A stretch of 48,761 nucleotides of DNA from Acidimicrobiaceae bacterium (GCA_009837445.1 VXTM01000019.1:1-48761), one strand, 5' to 3'. Shown: positions 1 to 9,645, counted from the first letter of the stretch. Numbers and translations: made by a program. Notes: a model not told the origin generated them from the letters alone.

Positions 1-3000
1 GCCGCCGCCACCACCACCGCCGCCGCCGTCGCCGGGGTCGGGGCCCGAGATCTGGGTGGAGGTCTCGAGCTTGGTGACCGGGTTCGCCGTCCGTGCCTGT
101 GCGGCCTTGGAGGGCCCGTGCCCGTCGGTGTATCTCACGGTCGCCCTCAGGTAGTGGCCGTCGTCGTCGAGGGTGGGCGTGTAGCTCGAGGCGGTCACGC
201 CGTCGATCTCGGTCCAGTCGGTGAGGTTCGGGGAGCGTTCCCACTGCCAGGACTGGCCCGAGATTCCGCCGTCGGGGTCGTTCAGCGTGGCCGTCAGCTG
301 TGAATCCACCTCGGGCTCGTCGTCTGAGAAGGTGACCGTTCCGGGGTCGTCGGCGTTGGTGATGGTCACCGTGACCGGCAGCGAGGACGACACGGCGTTG
401 CCGGAGGCTCGCAGCGTGAGCTCGTAGCGGTTGTCGCGGTCAGCGTCGCCGCGGGCTTCATAATCGGGAGCCTGCTTGAAGCTGAGAGTTCCGTCGGCGG
501 CGAGGTCGAACTGGTCGCGGTCGGGGCCCTCGAGCGACCAGTCGAAGTCGTCGCCCTCGGGATCGACGGCAGAGTAGGCACTGACGGCAGTGGTGTTCTC
601 GGGGCGCTCCACCGCGGCGAGGCCGGTGATCTCGGGCGGCTCATCCACCGGGGTCACCGTGACGGTGACGCGGATGGTCGATTCCAGGGTTCCGGGTTGA
701 GTTGAGGGCCCGTCGCCGGCCACCACGTTCACCCGGTATTGGTTGCCGCCGGCGCCAGCGGGCTGCTCGTAGTCGGGGGGCGACCCGAATCGCAACATGC
801 CTGCGGTGATGGTGAACAGGCTGTTGTCAGGTCCGGCCAGCGACCATGAGATCGTGGCCCCTTCGGGGTCGCGGGCCTGGTAGCGGGCCACCTCGGTGGC
901 GCGGTTCTCGGGGAAGTTCACCGCGGTGGGCCCGCCGAGTTCGGGCGCCTCGTCGATGTCGTCGACGGTCACGGTGACCGGTATCTGGTCGGTCTCTCCT
1001 GAGGGGTCCTCGGTCACTACCGTGAACCGGTAGGTGGACTTGGTCTCGCGGTCGAGGCTGTCCTTGGTGAGCAGCTGCCCCGTAGACGCGTCGATGTCGA
1101 ACGCAGCGGAATCGGCGCCGCTCGCCGTGTAGGTCAAGGCGTCGCCGTCGAGATCCGACGCGCTAAGCGGGGCGCCGACGGCGACACCCGGCGCAGTGTT
1201 CTCGAGCACGTTGCGCCGACCGGTCTCCGACGCGGGGAACTCCGGGGCGCGATTGGTCACGGGTGCGGCCCGCACCGTGTTGGCCGTGGTCGCCTGGGCC
1301 GACTTGCCCGATCCGTGGCCGTCGCGGTACGACGCGGTGACCCGCAGCCGCGTGCCCACGTCGGCCGCCGACGGCACATAGGTCGCCGCGGTCGCCCCCG
1401 GGATCACCGCCCGCGATCCGCCGAGGAACCGCTCCCACTGCCATGTGGTCTGGGCCACTGCGCCGTCGGGGTCGGTCACCGACACCGATATGGCCGTGCC
1501 CTCCTGGGGCTGGGTCGGCATCCCCGACACTGCGCCCGCCTCGTCGACGTTGCGCACGGTGACCTCCACGCCCAGCGTGGCGGGGTTGGCGCCGTCGGTG
1601 GCCGTCACCCGCACCTTGTAGACGTTGTCGCGGTTCGAGTCAGCGGCGTCCTCGAAGTCGGGGGGATCGGCGAAGCTCAGCACCCCCGACTGCGACAGCT
1701 CCAGATCGCCGGCGTCGGTGCCCGACAGCGACCAGACGACGTTCACGCCCTCCGGGTCGCGCGCGTCGAACACGGCCACCGCGCCGGTGGCGTTCTCGTC
1801 GAAGCCCGGCTCGGTGTCGCCGCTCAACACCGGCGCCTCGTCGACATCGTCGACCCTCACGGTCACCGCCACCGTGTCGTCCACCGCGGGGTCGAAGTCG
1901 CCGTCGGCGTCGAGGTTGTCGCTCACCGACACCGTCACCGAGTAGCTGGATCGGATCTCGTGGTCCAGGGCGGCGCTGGTGCGGATCTGGCCCGTCGACG
2001 CAACGATCTCGAACAACGACGCGTCCCGGTCGCCCAGCGAATACACCAAGGAGTCGTCCTCCGGGTCCGACGCGGCTACCCGGCTGCCGACATCGCGGCC
2101 TTGCGGCGTGTTCTCCGCCACATGCCGCGTCACCGACGAGGCGCCCGCAGCCAGCACCGGCGCCTCGTTCACATCGGTCACGGCCACATCCACGTCCAGA
2201 TAGGTGGTGTTGGTGGCGTCGGACACCTGCACCCGCACCTCGAAGGTGTTGTCGCGGTCGGCGTCGGAGCGGGCCTCGAAGTCGGGGGCGTCCTTGAAGT
2301 ACAGCATCCCGTTCTGGGTTATCTCGAAGAGCCCGCTGTCCTGTCCCTGGGTGGGCGACAGCGACCAGACCAAGCTCGCGCCCTCCGGGTCGCTGGCGGT
2401 GTAGCCGGCCACCGAGCCTGTGCCGTTCTCCGCGAAGCTCGGCTCGGTGTCGCCGGTCAGCGTCGGTGCCTCGTTGACGTCGCTGACGGATATCTCGACG
2501 TCGATCATGTCGTCGATGGCGGTGTCGGGGTTGTCGTCGGCGTCGAAGTTGTCGCGCACCGACACCGTCACCGCATAACTGGACTTGGCCTCGTGGTCCA
2601 GGGCGGCGCTGGTTCTGATCTGGCCCGTCGAGGACACGATCTCGAAAGAGGCGGCGTCGTCGCCGCCCAGCACGTAGGTCAAGGCGTCACGGTCGGGATC
2701 TGTCGCCGCCACCGGATCGCCGACATCGCGGCCCGGCGGCGTGTTCTCGGCCACCGTGCGCCGGCCGGTCTCGGTCGACAGGAACTGCGGGTTCCCGTTG
2801 GGCTGCGGCTCCGGGCCGACCGGGTCGGCGGTGTCGGCCCGCGCCGACTTGCCCGACCCGTGGCCGTCGCGGTAGGCCGCCACCGCCTGGAGATACAAGC
2901 CGAGGTCCGCCGCCACCGGCGTATAGCTGGCCGAGACGGCGCCGCTGATAGTGCTCCACGCCGCCCGGTCGGACGAGCGCTGCCAGATCCACGACAGCCC

Positions 3001-6000
3001 CGACACGCCGCCGTCGCCGTCGCTGAGCGTCGCGGTCAACCCGGTGCCGACCACCGGCTGCGACGATGACAGCGACACCGACCCCGGGTCGTCGACATTG
3101 GTCACCGTGACCGTCACGTCCATCCCGGTGGAGTGGTCGTTGTCCGAGGCCCGGACCTCCAGTTCGTAGACGTTATCGGTCTCGATGCCGAGGAGGCTGT
3201 CGGCCTGGTCGTGCGGGTTCTCGTAGTCGGGCGCTGTGCGGAACCTCAGCACCCCGTCCACAAGGGAGAACGCGTCGCGATCCGCGCCGGCCAGGGTCCA
3301 CCTGATGGTGCCGCCCTCTGGATCCTCCGCCCGGTAGACGGCCACATCCTCGGTGCTGCCCTCGGGATAATCCCGCGCCTCGATGCCGGACAGCACCGGC
3401 GGCTCATCCACGTCGTACGGCCACACCGTGAACTCCTCCGACGTCGTGTGCGTGCCGTCGGAGACCTCCACCGTCACCTCGTAGTCGTTGTCGCCGTCGT
3501 CGTCGTGAGGGTTCTCGCGGTCGGGCGGCGACACGAACACGAGTTGCTTGTAAGGCCCGCGAGTGAGGGTCCAGAAGTCCGTGGGGTCCCCGTCGGCGAT
3601 GCTGAACAGCGCTCCGTCCGTCCCCGCCACCGACCACCGCAGCGGGGTGTCCTCGGGATCGGTGCCCCAGAGGTACACGCCGGTCTCGACGTCGTTCTCC
3701 CGCGACAACTGCTGGATCGAGTCGAGTTCCGGCGGCTCGTTGACGTCGGTGACGCTGACCGTGACCGCGATGGTGTCGCGGTAGCCGTCGGGGTCGGTGG
3801 CGGTCACATCGAACTGGTAGCTGTCCTGGGACTCGTGGTCGAGTTCGACGCTGGTGCTGAGCTGGCCGGTGGCCGCGTCGAGGCTGAAACCGGCCGCGTC
3901 CACCCCGGTCGCGGTGTAGGTCAGCGTGTCCCCGTCGTCATCGGTGGCTGCGACCGGGTCGCCGATGTCCACCCCGGCCGCAGTGTTCTCCGCGACGCTG
4001 CGCATCCCGGTCTCGGCCGGACCGAACCGCGGCACGGTCACGGTCTCGCCGACCTTGGCCACGACCGTCGACGACCAGACGCCCGCGCCGCTTGAGCTGA
4101 CTGCCCTCACCTGGAAGGCGTACTCGATGCCGCTGCTCAGTCCGGTGACGGTGTACTCCAGCGCCCCCGAGGACCACACATCGGAGACGACGGTCCAGTC
4201 GTCTTCCTTGCCGGTGGTGTCGGTGGCGACGTAGCGCAGGTCATAACCCGTGACCGCCGACCCGCCGGTGTCGTCGGGCGCCTCCCACGACACCGTCACG
4301 GGATCGGTGACGCCGTCCACGGAGGTGATGGCGGGCGGGCCGGGGGCGAGGCCGTGTCCGTAGACGGTGATCGTCCACGAGTGAAGCGTCGAGCCGCTCC
4401 CGCCGGCGATGCGGTCACGGAGGCGCAGGGTCCACTCCCCGGCGGGGTTCTCACCGAGGTGCCGCGCCGAACCGAGCCGCCAAGGCCCCTGCGAGGAGGA
4501 CATCTCTCCGGAGCCTTCTCTTGAGGGAACCAGCAGCTTCGACACGGCTCCCTGCGGCGACTCCAGCTCCATCTCGAGGTGCCTGACGCTGGCGGTTGTC
4601 ATCACCACGTTCACCTCGACGAACTCGACGAACGCCAATCCCGGTCCCACCACCGCGCTGGACTCGGAGAATGTGGTGGTGGCCGCGGACCCCACCGTGA
4701 CCGGCGTGGCGGTCCCCGTCGCGGTGTGCGAGCGCAGCGCCGGGACGTTGGTCCAGTCCTGGGCCAGCTCCACCGCCGCGCCGGCGTCGACCACCCCGAA
4801 GCCGTAGCTGTGGTTGAACTCGTAGTTCTCCGAGCCGGACCCGTACTTGGACGCGCCGGTCTGCCAGCCTGCGTGGTCGGGGTCGTTCTTGCGGGCCGAC
4901 TCGGCCAGGATCAGCTTCACGTCGCGCCAGCTCAATGACGTGTTGGCCGCCCGGACCAGGGCGGCCACCCCCGCCACCTGCGGCGCCGCCGCGCTGGTGC
5001 CGCCGAAGATCGTGGTGTAGCCGCCGTCCGTGAACGTGGTGACGATCCCCGGCGCGCCGCCGAAGTCCCTGGAGGGCGCGCAGACCCACAGGTTGGCGCC
5101 GTTCTCGGAGTAGCTGGTGCTGACGCCCCGGTTGTTGACCGCGCAGACCGCGGTCACGCCGTAGAAGTTGACGTACCCGTCCAGGTTCGCGTCGTCGACG
5201 CCGCCGCCGTTGCCGGCCGCGAACGCATAGAAGGTGCCCAGTCCCGAGTATCCCTCGGCCAGGCCGTGCTCGACGGCCAGTTCCCAGCTGCGGGGCGCCC
5301 GGTGCGGGCGTCCGTTGTCGGGCGGCCCCCAGCTGTTGGTATTCACCGCGGTGGTGCCGGCGTGGCGCGACATGGCGTCGGCCTCGTTGGCGTCGGTGGA
5401 GAACTGGAGGAGGTTGTAGCTGCGGATGGTCGCCCGGGGCGCTACCCCCCTGATCCCGATGGCGTTGTCGCGTGCGGCCACGATGCCGGCCACGGCTGTG
5501 CCGTGGTAGTCCGGTCCGGCCGTGACCCCGAATGCCGACAGGTAGTCGTGGCTGTTGGTCTCGTCGAAATTGTCGGTGAGGTCGTCATGGTCCGGGTCGG
5601 CCCGGCTGTCGACCACCGCGACGGCTACGCCCGATCCCAACGTGGCGGCCCAGGCGTCGGCGACGTTGATGTCCTCGCCGGCCGTTGCGCCGAACTGCCC
5701 GGTGTTGGCCAGGTTCCACTGGCAGCCGTACAGCCGGTCCTGCACAACCGAACCGTCCGTGCGGCACTGCTCGATCAGCGCCCGGAATTCGAGGTCCTCG
5801 GTTGCGGCCACCGCGTAGGCACCGGTCCCGGCCGGGCCGCCGAGGCTGCTCCAGCCGCTGGTGTCGACCCGCAGGTAATAGGTCCCCGGGTTCAGGCCCC
5901 TGTCCAGCCTGAGCCTGGTGAGATCATCGGCGCCCACCGACGTGTACTGAACCCCGCCGGTGATTGTGTTGCCGCCGCTGTCGAGCAGCGCCCCGTTGAC

Positions 6001-7218
6001 CCCGGCGGTCGCGCTGGTGACGACGAATTGTGCCAGCGCCGTGTGGTCGACGTCGATGCGGAAGTAGTCGACGTCGGATGCCGGGTCGATGTTGCCCCCG
6101 GCCAGGCCGTCCAGCGCCAGCGCCGTCGCCGAGGACCGTGACGAGCCCGGCTCGGCCACCTCCTGCACGTGCAGCGTGTACGGCCCGTAGTAGCTCGGGC
6201 TCCAGCCTCTGACCGTCAGGTAGTGGGTGCCGGCCTCCAGCCGGACCCGGATCGCGAAGTGGTGGACGGTGTGCAGGTAGGAGTCGTCGCTGGTGGCGAC
6301 TTGCTGCCGGTCGCTGTCGTACACCGTCCCGAGGGTGTCGCGGTGCGGTCCCGTTGTGTAGATCAGGAGGTCGGCCGCAGTGTCGAGGTCCAGCCGGTAG
6401 TAGTCGGTGTGGCTCGAGCCTGAGTCGAGGACCGCGTTGGCGGTGGTGTCGACCCCGACCGGGGCCGCGTCGTCGAAGCCGGTGGTGTTCACGATGCTCT
6501 CGGTGTGCAACGTGTAGGACCCCGTCGAGCCCCCGTCGGAGGACACCGAGATGTAATAGGTGCCCGGGTTCACGGTGCCCCAGATCAAGAAGTTGTTGGC
6601 CGTGGTCAAGAAGTTCGCTGTGGTGCTGGTTGCGATCGTGACGCTGCTGCTGGTCTGCAGCGACCCCTTGGTCTCCAGGTCGCCGGTGGTGTAGATCAGC
6701 ACCTCGAACTGCGCGGGGACCGTCACCTTGAATACGTCGACGTCGGTGGCCGAGTCGATCACACCGGCGACGGGCACATCCAGCGGCAACTCCACCGCCG
6801 ACGAGACGGCGCCGCCGGCATCGCTGGGGGTCTGGTCCACCGTCGCGGACCACTCTCCGGCAGTGGTGGTGACCGCCCGCACCTGCACGTCATAGGACGT
6901 GTTGTTAGTCAGTCCGTCGATCATGTAGTGGCGCGGCCCCGACGTCCAGGCGCTCGAGACGACATCCCAGTTCGAGTCGACCGTCTCATCGGCGCTGGTC
7001 TCGATGTAGCGCACGTCATAGGCCGTCACATCGCTGCCCGATGTGCCCGCGGGCGGATCCCACACCACCGTCAGCGACCTGTCGCCGGCGACCACCGCGG
7101 AGATCGTGGCCGCACCCGGCGCCTGGGCGGCCACGAACCGGGCCGCGGCCAGCATGCACAGCACCGCCGCGGCCGCCGCCAGGACACAACGCCCCGCCCG
7201 GCCCCGGCCCGTTCTCAC
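1..7218 (-). CDS. Kexin-type S8 serine protease with P domain, FNIII and cadherin-like repeats (3' end outside window)
   Basis: The minus-strand frame is open from a GTG at 7218 to the window edge (over 2,400 codons). A basic N-terminus and hydrophobic segment act as signal peptide. A fibronectin III domain (about residues 35-125) and pre-peptidase C-terminal-like beta domains (about 130-480) follow. The subtilisin domain has the triad D537 (VAVVDSRAD), H572 (DYHGTAVAG) and S742 (GGTSAAAPQVAG), with the NSWGPP and AAGNGG elements between them. Next come a proprotein-convertase P domain (about 820-960, ending SWTITVYG), a second FNIII domain, then cadherin-like repeats marked by VAENT, DPEG and DVNEAP motifs. 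The last visible residues are a poly-glycine linker. No propeptide precedes the catalytic domain, which begins at the usual QWNLANTGQ; the neighbour at 7215-7976 appears to supply it. Start and upstream stop overlap as GTGA, so translation is coupled. Probably exported and cell-surface or extracellular. Kexin-type class is clear; substrate is unknown. Confidence 0.92.
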   Translation of the reverse strand, partial: MRTGRGRAGRCVLAAAAAVLCMLAAARFVAAQAPGAATISAVVAGDRSLTVVWDPPAGTSGSDVTAYDVRYIETSADETVDSNWDVVSSAWTSGPRHYMIDGLTNNTSYDVQVRAVTTTAGEWSATVDQTPSDAGGAVSSAVELPLDVPVAGVIDSATDVDVFKVTVPAQFEVLIYTTGDLETKGSLQTSSSVTIATSTTANFLTTANNFLIWGTVNPGTYYISVSSDGGSTGSYTLHTESIVNTTGFDDAAPVGVDTTANAVLDSGSSHTDYYRLDLDTAADLLIYTTGPHRDTLGTVYDSDRQQVATSDDSYLHTVHHFAIRVRLEAGTHYLTVRGWSPSYYGPYTLHVQEVAEPGSSRSSATALALDGLAGGNIDPASDVDYFRIDVDHTALAQFVVTSATAGVNGALLDSGGNTITGGVQYTSVGADDLTRLRLDRGLNPGTYYLRVDTSGWSSLGGPAGTGAYAVAATEDLEFRALIEQCRTDGSVVQDRLYGCQWNLANTGQFGATAGEDINVADAWAATLGSGVAVAVVDSRADPDHDDLTDNFDETNSHDYLSAFGVTAGPDYHGTAVAGIVAARDNAIGIRGVAPRATIRSYNLLQFSTDANEADAMSRHAGTTAVNTNSWGPPDNGRPHRAPRSWELAVEHGLAEGYSGLGTFYAFAAGNGGGVDDANLDGYVNFYGVTAVCAVNNRGVSTSYSENGANLWVCAPSRDFGGAPGIVTTFTDGGYTTIFGGTSAAAPQVAGVAALVRAANTSLSWRDVKLILAESARKNDPDHAGWQTGASKYGSGSENYEFNHSYGFGVVDAGAAVELAQDWTNVPALRSHTATGTATPVTVGSAATTTFSESSAVVGPGLAFVEFVEVNVVMTTASVRHLEMELESPQGAVSKLLVPSREGSGEMSSSQGPWRLGSARHLGENPAGEWTLRLRDRIAGGSGSTLHSWTITVYGHGLAPGPPAITSVDGVTDPVTVSWEAPDDTGGSAVTGYDLRYVATDTTGKEDDWTVVSDVWSSGALEYTVTGLSSGIEYAFQVRAVSSSGAGVWSSTVVAKVGETVTVPRFGPAETGMRSVAENTAAGVDIGDPVAATDDDGDTLTYTATGVDAAGFSLDAATGQLSTSVELDHESQDSYQFDVTATDPDGYRDTIAVTVSVTDVNEPPELDSIQQLSRENDVETGVYLWGTDPEDTPLRWSVAGTDGALFSIADGDPTDFWTLTRGPYKQLVFVSPPDRENPHDDDGDNDYEVTVEVSDGTHTTSEEFTVWPYDVDEPPVLSGIEARDYPEGSTEDVAVYRAEDPEGGTIRWTLAGADRDAFSLVDGVLRFRTAPDYENPHDQADSLLGIETDNVYELEVRASDNDHSTGMDVTVTVTNVDDPGSVSLSSSQPVVGTGLTATLSDGDGGVSGLSWIWQRSSDRAAWSTISGAVSASYTPVAADLGLYLQAVAAYRDGHGSGKSARADTADPVGPEPQPNGNPQFLSTETGRRTVAENTPPGRDVGDPVAATDPDRDALTYVLGGDDAASFEIVSSTGQIRTSAALDHEAKSSYAVTVSVRDNFDADDNPDTAIDDMIDVEISVSDVNEAPTLTGDTEPSFAENGTGSVAGYTASDPEGASLVWSLSPTQGQDSGLFEITQNGMLYFKDAPDFEARSDADRDNTFEVRVQVSDATNTTYLDVDVAVTDVNEAPVLAAGASSVTRHVAENTPQGRDVGSRVAASDPEDDSLVYSLGDRDASLFEIVASTGQIRTSAALDHEIRSSYSVTVSVSDNLDADGDFDPAVDDTVAVTVRVDDVDEAPVLSGDTEPGFDENATGAVAVFDARDPEGVNVVWSLSGTDAGDLELSQSGVLSFADPPDFEDAADSNRDNVYKVRVTATDGANPATLGVEVTVRNVDEAGAVSGMPTQPQEGTAISVSVTDPDGAVAQTTWQWERFLGGSRAVIPGATAATYVPSAADVGTRLRVTASYRDGHGSGKSAQATTANTVRAAPVTNRAPEFPASETGRRNVLENTAPGVAVGAPLSASDLDGDALTYTASGADSAAFDIDASTGQLLTKDSLDRETKSTYRFTVVTEDPSGETDQIPVTVTVDDIDEAPELGGPTAVNFPENRATEVARYQARDPEGATISWSLAGPDNSLFTITAGMLRFGSPPDYEQPAGAGGNQYRVNVVAGDGPSTQPGTLESTIRVTVTVTPVDEPPEITGLAAVERPENTTAVSAYSAVDPEGDDFDWSLEGPDRDQFDLAADGTLSFKQAPDYEARGDADRDNRYELTLRASGNAVSSSLPVTVTITNADDPGTVTFSDDEPEVDSQLTATLNDPDGGISGQSWQWERSPNLTDWTEIDGVTASSYTPTLDDDGHYLRATVRYTDGHGPSKAAQARTANPVTKLETSTQISGPDPGDGGGGGGGGG

Positions 7219-7976
7219 CTGGACGCGGTCTCCCGCCACCAGTTGGGGCTCGACAGCTCCACGCCGTCTAGGACCGCGAGCCGGTTGGCCAGGTTCAGTG
7301 ACTCCAGACCGGCGTCGGTGTCGATGAAGAACCCGTTGGTTGCGTACTCCAGTTCCGACACGGCGCTCTTGGAGATGGCGTTGCCGGCGAAGAACTCGGT
7401 GACCTTCTTGGGGCTCCACTGCGGATCCAGCACCAGCAGCACCCCGCCGGGCAGCGCCATGAGCGCACCGCCGGTCGCGTCGCGGAACACCGGGTCGCCG
7501 CCCGGGCTGGCGGAACGGCGCGCGATGTCGCGGGTCGAGGTGATCACCTCGCCCGGGGGCACGACCAAGTCAGACTGCAGCACGACCTCCAGCACCCGGT
7601 CGCCGTCGTGCCACATGTAGGTACGCCCTTGCGCCGACCGCAGATCACCGCTCCTGGCGGTGTCCTCGCCGCTGCTGGTCGGGTCCTGGCTGTGCGTGCC
7701 GGACGTGTCCCGCCCCTCGGAGCGGCCCACCGGAACCAGACCGCTGTCGAGCTCCGGTGTCTTCGACGCCTCCTTGGATGGTGTCGTGATCCACGACTGC
7801 GGTTCAACGGGCCCTGCGACGCGGCGGGTTTCCGCATCGACTGCCGACGCGCCGGGAATCACCCAGACCGCGGCACTGATCGCGATCGCCGCTCCCAGCA
7901 GACAGCCGGCCACGACAGCAACCACGCCGCCTGAACCCTTCGCTGTTGCCGATGTCGCCAACCAGCCTGATCGCAC
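7215..7976 (-). CDS. Membrane-anchored protein with an S8 propeptide-like C-terminus
   Basis: The 253-residue product has a short cytoplasmic N-terminus, one transmembrane helix (about residues 18-42, GGVVAVVAGCLLGAAIAISA) and an extracytoplasmic part. The last 60 residues (VTEFFAG, ATNGFFIDTDAGLESLNLAN, LDGVELSSPNWW) resemble the end of S8 propeptides, where the pattern nGF.v.t..gl..L.lAn.La...GVe...PNW precedes the protease domain. The downstream protease lacks this segment, so I infer a separately encoded folding chaperone or inhibitor. The GTG at 7976 has a GGGGGGA ribosome site six bases upstream. The frame stays open to a TTG at 8105, but that start lies inside the operator palindromes and has no ribosome site. 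Likely controlled by the TetR-type operators at 8076-8110. The propeptide assignment is a motif reading. Confidence 0.75.
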   Translation of the reverse strand: MRSGWLATSATAKGSGGVVAVVAGCLLGAAIAISAAVWVIPGASAVDAETRRVAGPVEPQSWITTPSKEASKTPELDSGLVPVGRSEGRDTSGTHSQDPTSSGEDTARSGDLRSAQGRTYMWHDGDRVLEVVLQSDLVVPPGEVITSTRDIARRSASPGGDPVFRDATGGALMALPGGVLLVLDPQWSPKKVTEFFAGNAISKSAVSELEYATNGFFIDTDAGLESLNLANRLAVLDGVELSSPNWWRETASR

Positions 7977-8075
7977 AACCCGTCCCCCCGGCGGTCCGGA
8001 ACGGACGCCTTGTAGTTGCTGTCGAACAGCCGCCGACCGCCAGTCCCATTCGACCGATGCCGGCAAGCTAGATAT

Positions 8076-8110
8076 GTAGTTTAAACTACGATATATGTAG
8101 TTCAAACTAC
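8076..8110. promoter_or_regulatory. Tandem 14-bp palindromic operators
   Basis: GTAGTTTAAACTAC (8076-8089) is a perfect palindrome. GTAGTTCAAACTAC (8097-8110) has one mismatched pair. Their left ends are 21 bp apart, two helical turns, in an AT-rich patch within very GC-rich DNA. They lie 100-135 bp upstream of the GTG at 7976. The same type of sequence recurs at 12786-12799 before the RCC1 gene. Size and symmetry suit a TetR-family dimer site, and two TetR genes lie between the sites. The binding protein is inferred. Confidence 0.7.
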
Positions 8111-8242
8111 TAACAACCCAGGGGCGCCAATCGATGGATCTCCGTCGCTATGCAGGCCTGGCGCTCTCCGCGCCTCAGCCTGGGTCAGCCGGCTAGTCGG
8201 GAGGGGCGGCGGCTCCGGGCGCGTTCGCCCCCATCATCCGAT

Positions 8243-8854
8243 CTATGACCGCGGCGGCTCGGAACTGACGGCGTTGATCACGCTCAGAAGCAGCGTGTTC
8301 CAGTCACTCTCGGACGGGATATAGCTGTCGTCAAGACCCCCTGCGAGCAGCAGGTGGGCGCCGATACCGAGTGCCTGAGACAAGAAGGCGATAGCGGCCG
8401 TGCTGTAGGCGGGGTCACAGAAGCCGGCTTGCTTGCCCTCCTCGACGACGTTACCGAGTTGCCGGGCCTCCTCATCGAGGAACTCCTGAAGACGCTCGCG
8501 GATGGCGTCGCTGTTGCGGGCGCTTCCGAACACCTGCACCAGCACGTCCCGCCGCTGGTCCTTGCTCAGCAGGCTGTCTCCCAGACGCTCCATCATGTCG
8601 GGAGGCTTCATCGTGTCGGCACCCTCACCCTTGAGCCTGCGTTCAGGCAGTATCTGCTCGAAGATGTGGTCGAGGGCCGCGACCATCACGTCCTCCTTGT
8701 GGGGCCAGCGCCCGTACACGGCGCCCGATGTAAGCCCGGCCCGGCGCGCGATGTCGCTGACCCGGGCCAGCTCATAGCCGCGCTCGATGAACTCCTCGGC
8801 CGCGAGCTCCAGCAGCCTGCGGGTGGTCTCGTCGGCCTTGTTCCTCGTCGCCAT
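8243..8854 (-). CDS. TetR/AcrR-family transcriptional regulator (copy 1)
   Basis: The 203-residue protein has an N-terminal TetR helix-turn-helix (about residues 10-58: EFIERGYELARVSDIARRAG, then SGAVYGRWPHKEDVMVAAL) and a variable alpha-helical ligand/dimer domain. It is a close paralogue of the divergent gene at 8974-9645; the DNA-binding helices are nearly identical, so both may read the same operator. The intergenic strip between them (8855-8973) holds only one half-site-like CAACTAC at 8876-8882. The ATG at 8854 gives the normal TetR N-terminus. Likely controls the protease/propeptide and RCC1 genes; this is inferred from operator placement. The effector ligand is unknown. Confidence 0.93.
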   Translation of the reverse strand: MATRNKADETTRRLLELAAEEFIERGYELARVSDIARRAGLTSGAVYGRWPHKEDVMVAALDHIFEQILPERRLKGEGADTMKPPDMMERLGDSLLSKDQRRDVLVQVFGSARNSDAIRERLQEFLDEEARQLGNVVEEGKQAGFCDPAYSTAAIAFLSQALGIGAHLLLAGGLDDSYIPSESDWNTLLLSVINAVSSEPPRS

Positions 8855-8973
8855 GAGCGCACCCTAGCCAGCGGGCAACTACGTGGCCGCCGCTGGGCAG
8901 GTTCTCATGACTGCCGACGCCTGTTGACAGCTCCGCTCTGCAGCCTCCGCCTGCCGTTGCCTACACTCGCTCC

Positions 8974-9645
8974 GTGGACCAGCGATTTCACTCCATGACA
9001 AGGAGGCACGCATCCCGCGGCGACGGAGCGGCGCGCCGCAGGCAGGATCCCGAGACGATAACACAGCAGTTGCTGGAAGCGGCCTCGCAGGAGTTCATAG
9101 AGCGCGGCTACGAGGCCGCCCGCGTCGGCGACATCGCCCGTCGCGTGGGGGTGACCGCGGGAGCGGTCTACGCGCGCTGGCCCCACAAGTCCGATGTGCT
9201 CGTGGCCGCATTGGAGTACACCCTCGAGAAGACCCTCCCCGAACAGGAGCTGAAGAACTTGGGCGACGCCGACGCGGGGTCCTTCGAGCAGCTGGCGCTG
9301 CTCGGGACGAACCTGCTGGCGTTCAACCCGCACAAGGACGTGGTCACCCAGGTGTTCGGCAGCGCTCGCAACAACGAAGCCATCCGGGAGTGCCTGCTCG
9401 AGCATCTCGACGAGGACGCCGGCCAGCTGAGCCGCATCGTTGACCAGATGAAGGAGGACGGGTTCGTCGACCCGGACTACAGCACCACCGCCATCGCCTT
9501 CCTGTGCCAGGCACTCGGGATCGGTGCGCACCTGCTGATCACCGCGAAGCTCCCGGAGCGCCGGGTCCCCTCCGAGGACGAATGGAACAGCCTGCTCGCT
9601 GCGTTGATCGGCGCCGTCGAGCCTGACAACCAGCCGGACGCCTAG
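8974..9645 (+). CDS. TetR/AcrR-family transcriptional regulator (copy 2)
   Basis: This 223-residue TetR protein has the HTH EFIERGYEAARVGDIARRVG followed by TAGAVYARWPHKSDVLVAAL. The C-terminal domain is alignable with copy 1 along its whole length (VFGSARN, DPxYSTxAIAFL, QALGIGAHLL shared). It therefore arose by duplication rather than as a distant family member. The GTG at 8974 has no ribosome site; the ATG at 8995 is an in-frame alternative that still leaves a basic 15-20 residue extension relative to copy 1. It is transcribed divergently from copy 1 and converges on the RCC1 gene, whose stop is 27 bp away. Two paralogues with near-identical recognition helices suggest heterodimers or two ligands acting on one operator set; this is inference. 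Confidence 0.92.
   Translation: MDQRFHSMTRRHASRGDGAARRRQDPETITQQLLEAASQEFIERGYEAARVGDIARRVGVTAGAVYARWPHKSDVLVAALEYTLEKTLPEQELKNLGDADAGSFEQLALLGTNLLAFNPHKDVVTQVFGSARNNEAIRECLLEHLDEDAGQLSRIVDQMKEDGFVDPDYSTTAIAFLCQALGIGAHLLITAKLPERRVPSEDEWNSLLAALIGAVEPDNQPDA

Noticed and set aside
1315..3069. Long plus-strand open frame (584 codons) inside the protease gene
   Set aside because: Composition is Arg/His/Val-rich low-quality reading, and it is antisense to the clear cadherin-repeat frame. It is a high-GC shadow.
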